From Streptomyces mobaraensis NBRC 13819 = DSM 40847 (lineage in GTDB: Bacteria > Actinomycetota > Actinomycetes > Streptomycetales > Streptomycetaceae), in the NCBI RefSeq assembly GCF_017916255.1, contig NZ_CP072827.1, forward strand, positions 4,613,501 through 4,677,500: 64,000 nt of DNA, written 5' to 3'. Each line of letters begins with the position of its first letter. Position 1 is the first letter of the stretch. Under the pieces are notes generated by a model. It saw nothing but the letters and a program-made list of their open reading frames with translations. It was not told the DNA's origin and ran no database searches. The position numbers and the translations under genes were made by a program. Positions 57,772 through 64,000 of this stretch are shown in pieces.

Positions 57772-59510
57772 TTCGCGCCCCCTTGAGCCGGACCGCGGCC
57801 GTCCTTGTCGCCGTTCCCGGTCTCCTTGGCGTTCGCCTTCGTACCCTTCGTGTCCGCCTTCGTTCCCTTGGTGTCCGCCTTCTTGCCCTTCCCGTCCGCC
57901 TTCTTGGCGTTGGTGTCCTTGGCGTCCGTCGCGTCCTTGGCGGCGTCCCCGTCCTCGTCCCCGTCGCCGGTCGCGGACACGTCCCGAGGCAGCGTCAGCG
58001 TGAAAACCGCGCCGCCCTCCGGCGAGTTGGCGGCCGTGATCTCGCCGCCGTGGATGTGGGCGTTCTCCAGTGCGATGGACAGGCCCAGGCCGCTGCCCTC
58101 GGAGCGCGGGCGCGAGGCGCTGGCCTTGTAGAAGCGGTCGAAGACGTGGGGCAGCACGTCCTCGGGGATGCCGGGGCCGTGGTCGCGCACCTCGATGATC
58201 AGCTCATGGTCCACCGGGCGCACCCGGACCCGCACCGGCGAGCCGCCGTGCTTGAGCGCGTTGCCGATCAGGTTCGCCAGGATGACGTCCAGGCGGCGCG
58301 GATCGAGCCGCGCCATGATGCCGCGCTCGGCGTCCAGTTCGACGGCGTCCAGCCAGGCGCGGGCGTCGATGCAGGCGGTCACCTGATCGGCGACGTCCAC
58401 GTCGTCCAGGACGAGCCGGGCCGTGCCCGCGTCGAAGCGGGTGACCTCCATCAGATTCTCCACCAGGTCGTTCAGCCGCCGGGTCTCGCTCACCACGAGC
58501 TGCACCGCGGGCGCGATCATCGGATCGAGGGAGTCCGCCTCGTCCTCCAGCACCTCCGTCACCGCCGTGATGGCGGTCAGCGGAGTGCGCAGCTCGTGCG
58601 ACATGTCGGCGACGAACCGCCGGCTCGCCGCCTCGCGGGCGCTGAGCTCCTCGACCCGCTGCTCCAGCGACGCGGCGGCCCGGTTGAAGGTCCGCGACAG
58701 CTCCGCCAGTTCGTCCGTGCCCGAGACCTGGAGCCGGGTGTCCAGCTTGCCCTCGCCCAGCCGGCTCGCCGCCTCGCCGAGCCGCTGCACCGGCCGCAGC
58801 ACCGTCGACGCCGCCGCCTGCGCGAGCAGGGCGGAGCCGATCAGGGCCAGGCCGGTGGCGATCCCCAGCGACCAGGCGAGCGAGTTGAGGTCCGCGCGCT
58901 CGTTCTCCAGCGACTTCAGCAGATAGCCGGTGGGTCCGCCGCCGATCACCTTGGCGCCGCCCACCAGGTACGGCTTGCCGTCGAGGGTGATCCGCTGCCA
59001 GTACAGGTGGTACGGGTACGGGTTCGAGTCGTCGACCTTGCGTTCCCGGTTGACCGCCGTGACCAGCGTCTTCGGCACCGTCTCCAGCGTGAACAGGTCG
59101 CGGTCGGAGGGCGCCGCGCAGCTGCCGCCGCCCTTGACCTTCCCGATCAGCAGGACCGCGTACTTCTGCGAGGTCCCGGCCATCCGGTCGGCGGCGTCCT
59201 GGAGTTCGGGACAGGTCGGCGACAGCGGCAGCGAGCCGGTGTTGTCCTGGAGCGACTTGCGGAAGTCGTCCAGCGCCGCGTTCTGGGTCCGGGTGAGGAC
59301 CGCGTCGCGGTTCAGCCAGTAGGCGATGGCCGACGCGGACACCGCCGCCGCCAGCGCCACCAGGGCGAAGACCAGCATCAGCCGCAGCCGCAGGCTGATC
59401 CACCGCATGCTGATCCTCATCAGGCTCCCGGCGGCCCGGCCTCGGCCGGTCTCTTCCGTCACTGCGCTCTCTCTGTCCGTATGTGTCGAACTCTGCCCGT
59501 GTGGTGTCAC
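57768..59510 (-). CDS. afsQ2: Sensor histidine kinase AfsQ2
   Basis: A 580-residue membrane kinase. TM1 is at about 41-65 and TM2 at about 191-212, with an extracytoplasmic sensor region between them. HAMP follows (TVLRPVQRLGEAASRLGEGKL). The phospho-acceptor His305 lies in MSHELRTPLTA. The ATPase N, G1 and G2 boxes are NLIGNALKHGG, DHGPGIPED and GSGLGLSIA. In S. coelicolor the AfsQ1/2 pair responds to nitrogen/glutamate conditions and affects antibiotic production. The last 70 residues are a Lys/Asp/Thr-rich low-complexity tail with ADTKGTK repeats that I would not expect in the family. The start at 59510 is approximate. Confidence 0.9.
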   Translation of the reverse strand: MTPHGQSSTHTDRESAVTEETGRGRAAGSLMRISMRWISLRLRLMLVFALVALAAAVSASAIAYWLNRDAVLTRTQNAALDDFRKSLQDNTGSLPLSPTCPELQDAADRMAGTSQKYAVLLIGKVKGGGSCAAPSDRDLFTLETVPKTLVTAVNRERKVDDSNPYPYHLYWQRITLDGKPYLVGGAKVIGGGPTGYLLKSLENERADLNSLAWSLGIATGLALIGSALLAQAAASTVLRPVQRLGEAASRLGEGKLDTRLQVSGTDELAELSRTFNRAAASLEQRVEELSAREAASRRFVADMSHELRTPLTAITAVTEVLEDEADSLDPMIAPAVQLVVSETRRLNDLVENLMEVTRFDAGTARLVLDDVDVADQVTACIDARAWLDAVELDAERGIMARLDPRRLDVILANLIGNALKHGGSPVRVRVRPVDHELIIEVRDHGPGIPEDVLPHVFDRFYKASASRPRSEGSGLGLSIALENAHIHGGEITAANSPEGGAVFTLTLPRDVSATGDGDEDGDAAKDATDAKDTNAKKADGKGKKADTKGTKADTKGTKANAKETGNGDKDGRGPAQGGAK

Positions 59511-59585
59511 GGCCCGGAGGCCGCGCGTGTCACGCGGCCCTCTGTGTCGCGGCCTCTCTTTACGCCGCGTGTGCCACGGCTCCGG

Positions 59586-60272
59586 TCACTGCGGTGAGTC
59601 GAGCCGGTAGCCGACGCCGCGGACCGTACGGATGAGGGTGGGGGAGGACGGCACGTCCTCGACCTTGGCGCGCAGCCGCTGCACACAGGCGTCCACCAGC
59701 CGCGAGTCGCCGAGGTAGTCGTGCTCCCAGACCAGCCGCAGCAGTTGCTGGCGGGAGAGGGCCTGCCCCGGGCGGCGGCTGAGCTCCAGCAGCAGCCGCA
59801 GCTCGGTCGGGGTGAGCTGGAGGTCCTCGCCGTTCTTGGTGACCGTCATCGCCGAGCGGTCGATCACCAGCGAGCCGAACGTGGCGGAGTCGTTCGACTC
59901 CCGCTCGCCCCGGCGCAGCACCGCGCGGATCCGGGCGTCCAGCACCCGGCCCTGCACCGGCTTGACCACGTAGTCGTCCGCGCCCGACTCCAGGCCGACC
60001 ACCACGTCGATGTCGTCGTTCCGGGCGGTGAGCAGGATGATCGGCAGCTGATCGGTGCGGCGGATGCGGCGGCAGACCTCGAAACCGTCGATCCCCGGCA
60101 GCATCACGTCCAGCACGATCAGGTCCGGCCGCTGCTCGCGCAGCAGCTTCAGGCCGTCCTCGCCGGACGCCGCCGTCACCACGCGGTGACCCTGGCGGGA
60201 CAGGGAGAACTCAAGGGCCGTACGGATGGCGTCGTCGTCCTCGATCAGCAACAGGAAAGGCACAGTGGTCAT
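59586..60272 (-). CDS. afsQ1: Response regulator AfsQ1
   Basis: A 228-residue OmpR/PhoB-type regulator. The receiver domain has the acidic pocket IEDDD near residue 12, the phospho-acceptor Asp55 in LIVLDVMLPG, a Thr in LLTARND, and Lys in VVKPVQG. The winged-helix DNA-binding domain (about 130-226) contains TPTELRLLLELSRRPGQALSRQQLLRLVWEHDYLGDSRLVDACVQRLRAKVED. It matches AfsQ1 closely as I remember it. It is transcribed with afsQ2, divergent from sigQ, with a candidate AfsQ1 box between. Confidence 0.93.
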   Translation of the reverse strand: MTTVPFLLLIEDDDAIRTALEFSLSRQGHRVVTAASGEDGLKLLREQRPDLIVLDVMLPGIDGFEVCRRIRRTDQLPIILLTARNDDIDVVVGLESGADDYVVKPVQGRVLDARIRAVLRRGERESNDSATFGSLVIDRSAMTVTKNGEDLQLTPTELRLLLELSRRPGQALSRQQLLRLVWEHDYLGDSRLVDACVQRLRAKVEDVPSSPTLIRTVRGVGYRLDSPQ

Positions 60273-60374
60273 TCTGGCCTACCGCAGGGCGGTAGTTCGA
60301 CTTCCGCTCCCACGGCCCGCCGCCGCCCGCCGGTCCGCGGCCCCGCACGGCTCGTCACCGAAGCCCCGGCCGCT

Positions 60375-60390
60375 GTTGCACGCCTGTGAC
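60375..60390 (+). promoter_or_regulatory. Candidate AfsQ1-binding box
   Basis: GTTGC-n6-GTGAC (60375-60390) fits the described AfsQ1 direct repeat GTnAC-n6-GTnAC with one mismatch. It lies between the divergent afsQ1 and sigQ starts, where the S. coelicolor site is known. Confidence 0.45.
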
Positions 60391-60499
60391 AGTCGGCGGA
60401 CAACGCCATGAAACTGGCCCACCAAGCTTGTGGTCACCGGGCGAGAAGCAGTCCGGAACCACACCGGACCCAGCTGGCTCCACCGACGGGGGGCGCGAC

Positions 60500-61252
60500 A
60501 TGAACACACTGCACAGCACCACCACCAGCGCAGTTCGCACGCGCCTTCACGACGCCGGGCGGAGCTCCGAGAAGTCCGGTGCCGCGGGCGTACGGGGGTG
60601 TGCCCGCGGCACCGGACGCCGGACGCCGGGGATGTACCTGACGGCCATCGACGCCGCCGTGTACGGCGAGCCGGCCGCGCCGCGGGACGGCGAGGGCGCA
60701 CCGGAGGCCACCGGCACCAAGGCGTCCCGGGCGGAGGCGGAGTTCACCGCCTACGTCCAGGAGCGCCGGGCCTCCCTCTACGCGACCGCCTACCACCTCA
60801 CCGGCGACCGCTACGAGGCCGAGGACCTGCTGCAGAGCGCGCTGTTCTCCACCTACCGCGCCTGGGACCGGATCACGGACAAGGCGGCGGTCGGCGGTTA
60901 CCTGCGCCGCACCATGACCAACCTGCACATCAGCGCCTGGCGCCGGCGCAAGCTCAACGAGTACCCGACCGAGGAGCTGCCGGAGACGGCGGGCGACCAG
61001 GACGCGATGCGCGGCACCGAGCTGCGCGCGGTCCTCTGGCAGGCGCTCGCCCGGCTGCCCGAGCTCCAGCGGACGATGCTGGTCCTGCGCTACTACGAGG
61101 GCCGTACGGACCCGGAGATCGCGGAGATCCTGGACATCAGCGTCGGCACGGTCAAGAGCAGCATCTGGCGCTCGCTGCGCCGGCTGCGCGAGGACGAGGC
61201 CATCGGCTCCGGCCGTGGCGTCGAGGAGTCGTTCGGCGAGCTCGTGGCCTAG
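60500..61252 (+). CDS. sigQ: RNA polymerase sigma factor SigQ (SigE family)
   Basis: A 250-residue ECF-like sigma factor. Region 2 begins at EFTAYVQERRASLYATAYHLTGDRYEAEDLLQSALFSTYRAWDRI. The -10 element segment is VGGYLRRTMTNLHISAWRRRK. Region 4 carries LPELQRTMLVLRYYEGRTDPEIAEILDISVGTVKSSIWRSLRRLR. The first 85 residues are an extra, non-conserved segment with Arg and Gly. The ATG at 60500 is the most plausible start, with a GGGGGGCG site upstream. Divergent from afsQ1. In S. coelicolor sigQ is a target of AfsQ1 and negatively affects antibiotic formation. Confidence 0.9.
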   Translation: MNTLHSTTTSAVRTRLHDAGRSSEKSGAAGVRGCARGTGRRTPGMYLTAIDAAVYGEPAAPRDGEGAPEATGTKASRAEAEFTAYVQERRASLYATAYHLTGDRYEAEDLLQSALFSTYRAWDRITDKAAVGGYLRRTMTNLHISAWRRRKLNEYPTEELPETAGDQDAMRGTELRAVLWQALARLPELQRTMLVLRYYEGRTDPEIAEILDISVGTVKSSIWRSLRRLREDEAIGSGRGVEESFGELVA

Positions 61253-61260
61253 GACGACTC

Positions 61261-61339
61261 GGGGGGAACGGGGGAGCTACGGGGGAATCGAGGGGGGAGA
61301 AAAGGGGGGATAGAGGGGGGAACGGGGGAACCACGGGGG
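61261..61339 (+). repeat. G-tract array after sigQ
   Basis: Eight runs of five or six G (61261-61266, 61270-61274, 61281-61285, 61292-61297, 61304-61309, 61315-61320, 61324-61328, 61335-61339) are separated by short A-rich spacers. The spacing is compatible with G-quadruplex formation on the + strand or in the sigQ transcript. Confidence 0.8.
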
Positions 61340-61346
61340 AAAGTGG

Positions 61347-61381
61347 AGCGGGCGGACGGCCGGGGGGTCTGTCCGCCCGCT
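61347..61381. terminator. Hairpin between sigQ and the uridine kinase gene
   Basis: AGCGGGCGGAC (61347-61357) pairs with GTCCGCCCGCT (61371-61381) over a 13-nt loop, between convergent genes. Confidence 0.65.
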
Positions 61382-61408
61382 TCCGCGTTCGCCTGGGCGG
61401 ACGGTCCT

Positions 61409-61483
61409 CGCCTCAGGCCGTCGCGCCCGGTCCCCGCCTCAGGCCGTCGCGCCCGGTCCCCGCCTCAGACCGTCGCGCCCGGC
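61409..61483 (-). repeat. 26-bp tandem repeat at the 3' end of the uridine kinase gene
   Basis: Two identical 26-bp units (61409-61434, 61435-61460) and a third partial unit with one change (61461-61483) lie at the end of the kinase gene. Each contains, read on the minus strand, a Gly-Ala-Thr-(Ala or Val)-stop coding end. The working stop is in the third unit. Confidence 0.85.
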
Positions 61484-62133
61484 CGCTCCGCCCGCTCCGG
61501 CGCGCCCACCTTCTCGCAGTGGCCGGCCGCCGCCGCCGCGATCCGGCCCATCGCCGTGTCCCGGCCGCAGGCGAACGCGCCGAGCGCGGTGTGCCGGGCC
61601 ACGATCCCCCGCTCGTCGCGCATCAGCCGCAGCCCCCGGCGGATCAGGTACAGGGCCGGCTTGCGGGCCTCGCGCAGGTCGCGCAGCAGCCGCCGGCGGA
61701 AGGTCGTCGAGGGGCGGCCGCGCAGGCACAGCGCGTCGGCCAGCACGCCCAGGTCGCGGCAGCGGTCGATGATGTCGGCGGCGAAGATCCCCTCCGCCAC
61801 GAACAGCGGGGTGCGGCCGATGTCCAGCGTGGTCTCGCCGGTCCGGGAGCTGGTGGAGATGTCGTACAGCGGGACACCGGTGCGCCGGGTCCGGCAGAGC
61901 GCCTCGATCGCGGCGACCGCCGCGTCCGCGTCCCAGGACAGCGGGGAGTCCCAGTCCGGGCCCCCGCCGTCGGGGAGCTGGGGGAGCGTGGGGTCCGTGC
62001 CCTCCTTGTAGAAGTCGTCGAGGTTGAGCACGGGCAGCCCGGTGCGGGCGGCCAGGGACGACTTGCCGGAGCCGGAAGGGCCGGTCAGCAGGATCACGCG
62101 GGCGCACGGCGCCTGGGGCGGGAGGGCAGTCAC
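61465..62133 (-). CDS. Uridine kinase-like P-loop kinase
   Basis: A 222-residue nucleoside/nucleotide kinase of the uridine kinase type. Walker A is ILLTGPSGSGKSSLAA. LPVLNLDDFYKEGTDPTLPQLPDGGGPDWDSPLSWD resembles the uridine kinase DDFY region and substrate loop. VPLYDISTSSRTGE and FVAEGIFAADII (Walker B-like) follow, with the lid in LRGRPSTTFRRRLLRDLREARKP. The GTG at 62133 precedes the P-loop by 16 residues, and the longer frame to 62259 has no support. It may add a salvage step to the nucleoside genes of this window, though its unit is separate. The stop lies in a tandem 3'-end repeat. Confidence 0.85.
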   Translation of the reverse strand: MTALPPQAPCARVILLTGPSGSGKSSLAARTGLPVLNLDDFYKEGTDPTLPQLPDGGGPDWDSPLSWDADAAVAAIEALCRTRRTGVPLYDISTSSRTGETTLDIGRTPLFVAEGIFAADIIDRCRDLGVLADALCLRGRPSTTFRRRLLRDLREARKPALYLIRRGLRLMRDERGIVARHTALGAFACGRDTAMGRIAAAAAGHCEKVGAPERAERPGATV

Positions 62134-62257
62134 GGAACACCAGTGTGACGCATTGGGCCGGAAGGGGGACCCCCCTGGGTCGCCGGATGCGCCGAGAGTG
62201 ACGATTAAACTACGCTGCGTGGCTGAATGGTTCCGGTTCCCGGCTCGGCAGGTGGTC

Positions 62258-62701
62258 ATGGCCTCGCACGCACGTCACGCGTTCCGTCCGTCCTCACGTC
62301 TCGCGCGCCCCCTGGTCCGGACGGGGCTGACGCTCACCGCGGGGGCCGCCATCGCCGTCACGGGGGCGACCGAGGCGAGCGCCCGGCCGTCCGTCCATCC
62401 GTCCGGCCGTCACGCCGCCCGTCCGGGCAGCACGGCGCAGGCCCAGCTCGGGCCGATCGATCTGGCCGCCGCGGCGGAGGGGGCGCGGATCGGCCTCCAG
62501 AAGTCGGTGGAGCCGCTGATCCCGGTACTGCGGATGCTGCCCGTCAACCCGCTCGCGCGGACGGGCTCGGACCCGCTGAACAACGCGATCGGCACGCAGG
62601 TGGGGGACTTCAAGCCGATCAGCACCCGGGCGGTGACGGGCTCCCTGTCGGACGGCGGGAAGGTGCAGGACCTTCCGGGGCTGAACATGCTGCCGCGCTG
62701 A
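62258..62701 (+). CDS. Small secreted protein, 147 residues
   Basis: An exported protein with a basic N-terminus (MASHARHAFRPSSRLARPLVR), a hydrophobic core (TGLTLTAGAAIAVTGATEASA-R) and a mature part of about 100 residues. This contains LDLAAAAEGARIGLQKSVEPLIPVLRMLPVNPLARTGSDPLNNAIGTQVGDFKPI-like segments and ends in Pro-Gly-Leu-Asn-Met-Leu-Pro-Arg. There are no Cys or catalytic motifs. The role is unknown to me. The ATG at 62258 has AGGTGG before it. It is convergent with the aldehyde dehydrogenase genes across a strong hairpin. Confidence 0.65.
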   Translation: MASHARHAFRPSSRLARPLVRTGLTLTAGAAIAVTGATEASARPSVHPSGRHAARPGSTAQAQLGPIDLAAAAEGARIGLQKSVEPLIPVLRMLPVNPLARTGSDPLNNAIGTQVGDFKPISTRAVTGSLSDGGKVQDLPGLNMLPR

Positions 62702-62723
62702 GACGGTACGGAGGAGCCGCGAA

Positions 62724-62752
62724 GAGGGCGGGACCGTGACGGTCCCGCCCTC
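62724..62752. terminator. Bidirectional terminator
   Basis: A 29-nt perfect odd palindrome (arms GAGGGCGGGACCGT and ACGGTCCCGCCCTC) lies 23 bp past one stop and 27 bp from the convergent aldehyde dehydrogenase stop. Confidence 0.8.
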
Positions 62753-62778
62753 TCGGCGTCTCAGTACCTCTCGGTGCC

Positions 62779-63663
62779 TCAGTACGAGGAGCCGCCCGCG
62801 CCCAGCGACCCCGTCGGGTGCCAGACGGTCTTGGTCTCCAGGAACGCCATCAGCCGCTTGGTGCCCGGCGTCGCCGCCCAGTCCACAGCCTGTGGACGGA
62901 GGACACGCTTCAGGTTGTCCGCCGCGGCCGCCTCCAGCTCCGTCGCGAGCTCCGCGCCCGCCCCGGCCAGGTCGATCGCGTTGACGTCCTGGTGCGCGGC
63001 CAGCGACGGCATGATCTCCGCCGCGCGGCCGGACAGGATGTTGACGACGCCGCCCGGCACGTCGGAGGTGGCCAGCACCTCGCCGAGGGAGAGCGCCGGC
63101 AGCGGCGCCTTCTCGGACGCGACCACGACGACCGTGTTGCCGGCCGCGATCACCGGAGCGATCACCGAGACCAGGCCGAGGAACGACGAGTCCTGCGGCG
63201 CGACCACGGCCACGACGCCCGTCGGCTCGGGGGACGAGACGTTGAAGAACGGCCCGGCCACCGGGTTGGTGCCGCCCGCGATCTGGGCGATCTTGTCCGT
63301 CCAGCCGGCGTACCAGACCCAGCGGTCGATCGCGGCGTCCACCTGCGCGGCGGCCTTGGCCTTGGACAGGCCCTCCGCGTCGGCGACTTCGGCGACGAAC
63401 TGGTCCCGGCGGCCCTCCAGCATCTCCGCGACGCGGTAGAGGATCTGGCCGCAGTTGTAGGCGGTCGCGCCGGACCAGGCGGAGAACGCCTTGCGCGCGG
63501 CCACGACGGCGTCACGGCCGTCCTTGCGGGACGACAGGGGCGCGTTGGCGAGCCAGTTGCCCTTGGAGTCGGTCACCTCGTACACCCGCCCGCTCTCGGA
63601 CCGGGGGAACTTGCCCCCGACGAACAGCTTGTACGTCTTGAAGACGCTCAGACGCTCAGACAT
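62779..63663 (-). CDS. Aldehyde dehydrogenase-like protein lacking the catalytic half
   Basis: A 294-residue protein with the NAD-binding half of an aldehyde dehydrogenase: KTYKLFVGGKFPRSESGRVYEV, YNCGQILYRVAEMLEGRRDQFVAEVADAEG, SSPEPTGVVAVVAPQDSSFLGLVSVIAPVIAAGNTVVVVASEKAPL and SDVPGGVVNILSGRAAEI. The ELGGKSP-equivalent is altered (ATELEAAAADN), and the protein ends without the GQxCxA catalytic Cys or the C-terminal oligomerisation strands. Its ATG overlaps the upstream ALDH stop by 8 bp, so it is coupled to a full-length ALDH and may be a non-catalytic partner subunit. No in-frame stop or frameshift is seen. Confidence 0.82.
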   Translation of the reverse strand: MSERLSVFKTYKLFVGGKFPRSESGRVYEVTDSKGNWLANAPLSSRKDGRDAVVAARKAFSAWSGATAYNCGQILYRVAEMLEGRRDQFVAEVADAEGLSKAKAAAQVDAAIDRWVWYAGWTDKIAQIAGGTNPVAGPFFNVSSPEPTGVVAVVAPQDSSFLGLVSVIAPVIAAGNTVVVVASEKAPLPALSLGEVLATSDVPGGVVNILSGRAAEIMPSLAAHQDVNAIDLAGAGAELATELEAAAADNLKRVLRPQAVDWAATPGTKRLMAFLETKTVWHPTGSLGAGGSSY

Positions 63664-64000
63664 CGAGGTACGCCTCCAGACCGTGTCGGCCACCCTCGCG
63701 ACCGAAGCCCGACTCCTTGTACCCGCCGAAGGGCGAAGTCGGATCGAACTTGTTGAACGTGTTGGCCCAGACGACGCCGGCCCGCAGCTTGCTCGCGACG
63801 GCGAGCATGCGCGATCCCTTCTCCGTCCAGATGCCGGCCGACAGCCCGTACTGGGAGTTGTTGGCCTTGGCGACGGCCTCCGCCGGGGTGCGGAAGGTCA
63901 GCACGGACAGCACCGGGCCGAAGATCTCCTCGCGGGCGATCCGGTGGGCCTGGGTGACGTTGGTGAACACCGTCGGCGCGAACCAGTAGCCGGACGAGGG
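63656..64000 (-). CDS. Aldehyde dehydrogenase, C-terminal part
   Basis: The gene enters from the right edge, and only the last 114 codons and the stop are in view. They contain the ALDH C-terminal motifs: WFAPTVFTNV, AREEIFGPVLSVLTF, ANNSQYGLSAGIWT, GVVWANTFNKFDPTSPFGGYKESGFGREGG and the final LEAYLDV. The catalytic Cys and NAD fold lie outside the window. It overlaps the start of the short ALDH-like gene downstream, which together suggests a two-gene aldehyde oxidation unit. In S. coelicolor, as I recall, a similar pair lies near deoC, which would supply acetaldehyde from deoxyribose 5-phosphate. Confidence 0.88.
   Translation of the reverse strand, partial: PSSGYWFAPTVFTNVTQAHRIAREEIFGPVLSVLTFRTPAEAVAKANNSQYGLSAGIWTEKGSRMLAVASKLRAGVVWANTFNKFDPTSPFGGYKESGFGREGGRHGLEAYLDV

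Noticed and set aside
62779..64000. One aldehyde dehydrogenase gene broken by a frameshift
   Set aside because: The upstream gene has its complete C-terminus and stop, and the second has its own ATG and N-terminal ALDH sequence, so they are two genes.
1..64000. tRNA, rRNA, IS elements, prophage or riboswitch
   Set aside because: No stretch read as a tRNA cloverleaf, rRNA, transposase or integrase, and I could not support a riboswitch upstream of any gene.

Overview
The window is a very GC-rich actinobacterial chromosome segment, almost certainly Streptomyces. Codon third positions are nearly all G or C, GTG starts and GTGA or TGATG stop-start overlaps are common, and secreted proteins and lipoproteins are frequent. 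The gene order (DD-carboxypeptidase, small membrane protein, sdhCDAB, hexosaminidase, nonulosonic-acid genes, nucleoside uptake, cdd, deoA, add, afsQ2-afsQ1-sigQ) matches what I remember of the S. coelicolor chromosome core around SCO4847-SCO4913. That match is from memory and was not searched. No rRNA, tRNA, CRISPR array, IS element or prophage is visible.

Layout. 1-9.7 kb: a truncated D-Ala-D-Ala carboxypeptidase, a family 5 substrate-binding lipoprotein, an NTF2-like protein, an aldo/keto reductase behind a MerR-type promoter, a PadR/MFS efflux pair, and the succinate dehydrogenase operon sdhCDAB on the minus strand. 10-18 kb: a GH20 lipoprotein, a long GT4 glycosyltransferase, a DUF4328 membrane protein and an ECF sigma factor overlapping a membrane partner. 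18-24 kb: a stand-alone methylmalonyl-CoA-mutase-type large subunit, a secreted TAP-like peptidase and an amidase. 24.3-26.9 kb: two paralogous small peptides followed by a membrane M50 metalloprotease with an RRE/PqqD-like N-terminus. This is the best candidate for an undescribed system (a minimal RiPP-like or processed-peptide locus). 26.9-30.2 kb: gluconate regulator, kinase and permease. 30.2-32.5 kb: FAD monooxygenase with a divergent TetR regulator.

32.5-41.7 kb is a cell-surface glycopolymer locus. It encodes a NeuB-type synthase, a CMP-nonulosonate cytidylyltransferase fused to a HAD phosphatase, two polysialyltransferase/GT52-like proteins, a DUF6716 glycosyltransferase, a GT2 enzyme and an acyltransferase. 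With no NeuC-like epimerase and a KdsC-like phosphatase present, the likely sugar is Kdn (as in Streptomyces teichulosonic acids) rather than N-acetylneuraminate.

41.8-55.4 kb is largely nucleoside salvage: M20 amidohydrolase, a BMP-type nucleoside ABC transporter (lipoprotein, double ATPase, two permeases), cytidine deaminase, thymidine phosphorylase and, 4 kb on, adenosine deaminase. A shared TACGCGCGTA palindrome precedes the uptake genes and add, suggesting one common regulator. An MFS/LysR pair and an alpha/beta hydrolase lie between. 55.6-64 kb: small secreted proteins, PspC, VanZ, the AfsQ1/AfsQ2 two-component system with its lipoprotein and divergent sigQ, a uridine kinase-like gene, and two overlapping aldehyde dehydrogenase genes, one of them lacking the catalytic half.

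Starts were chosen from ribosome-binding sites and family lengths. Uncertain starts are flagged.
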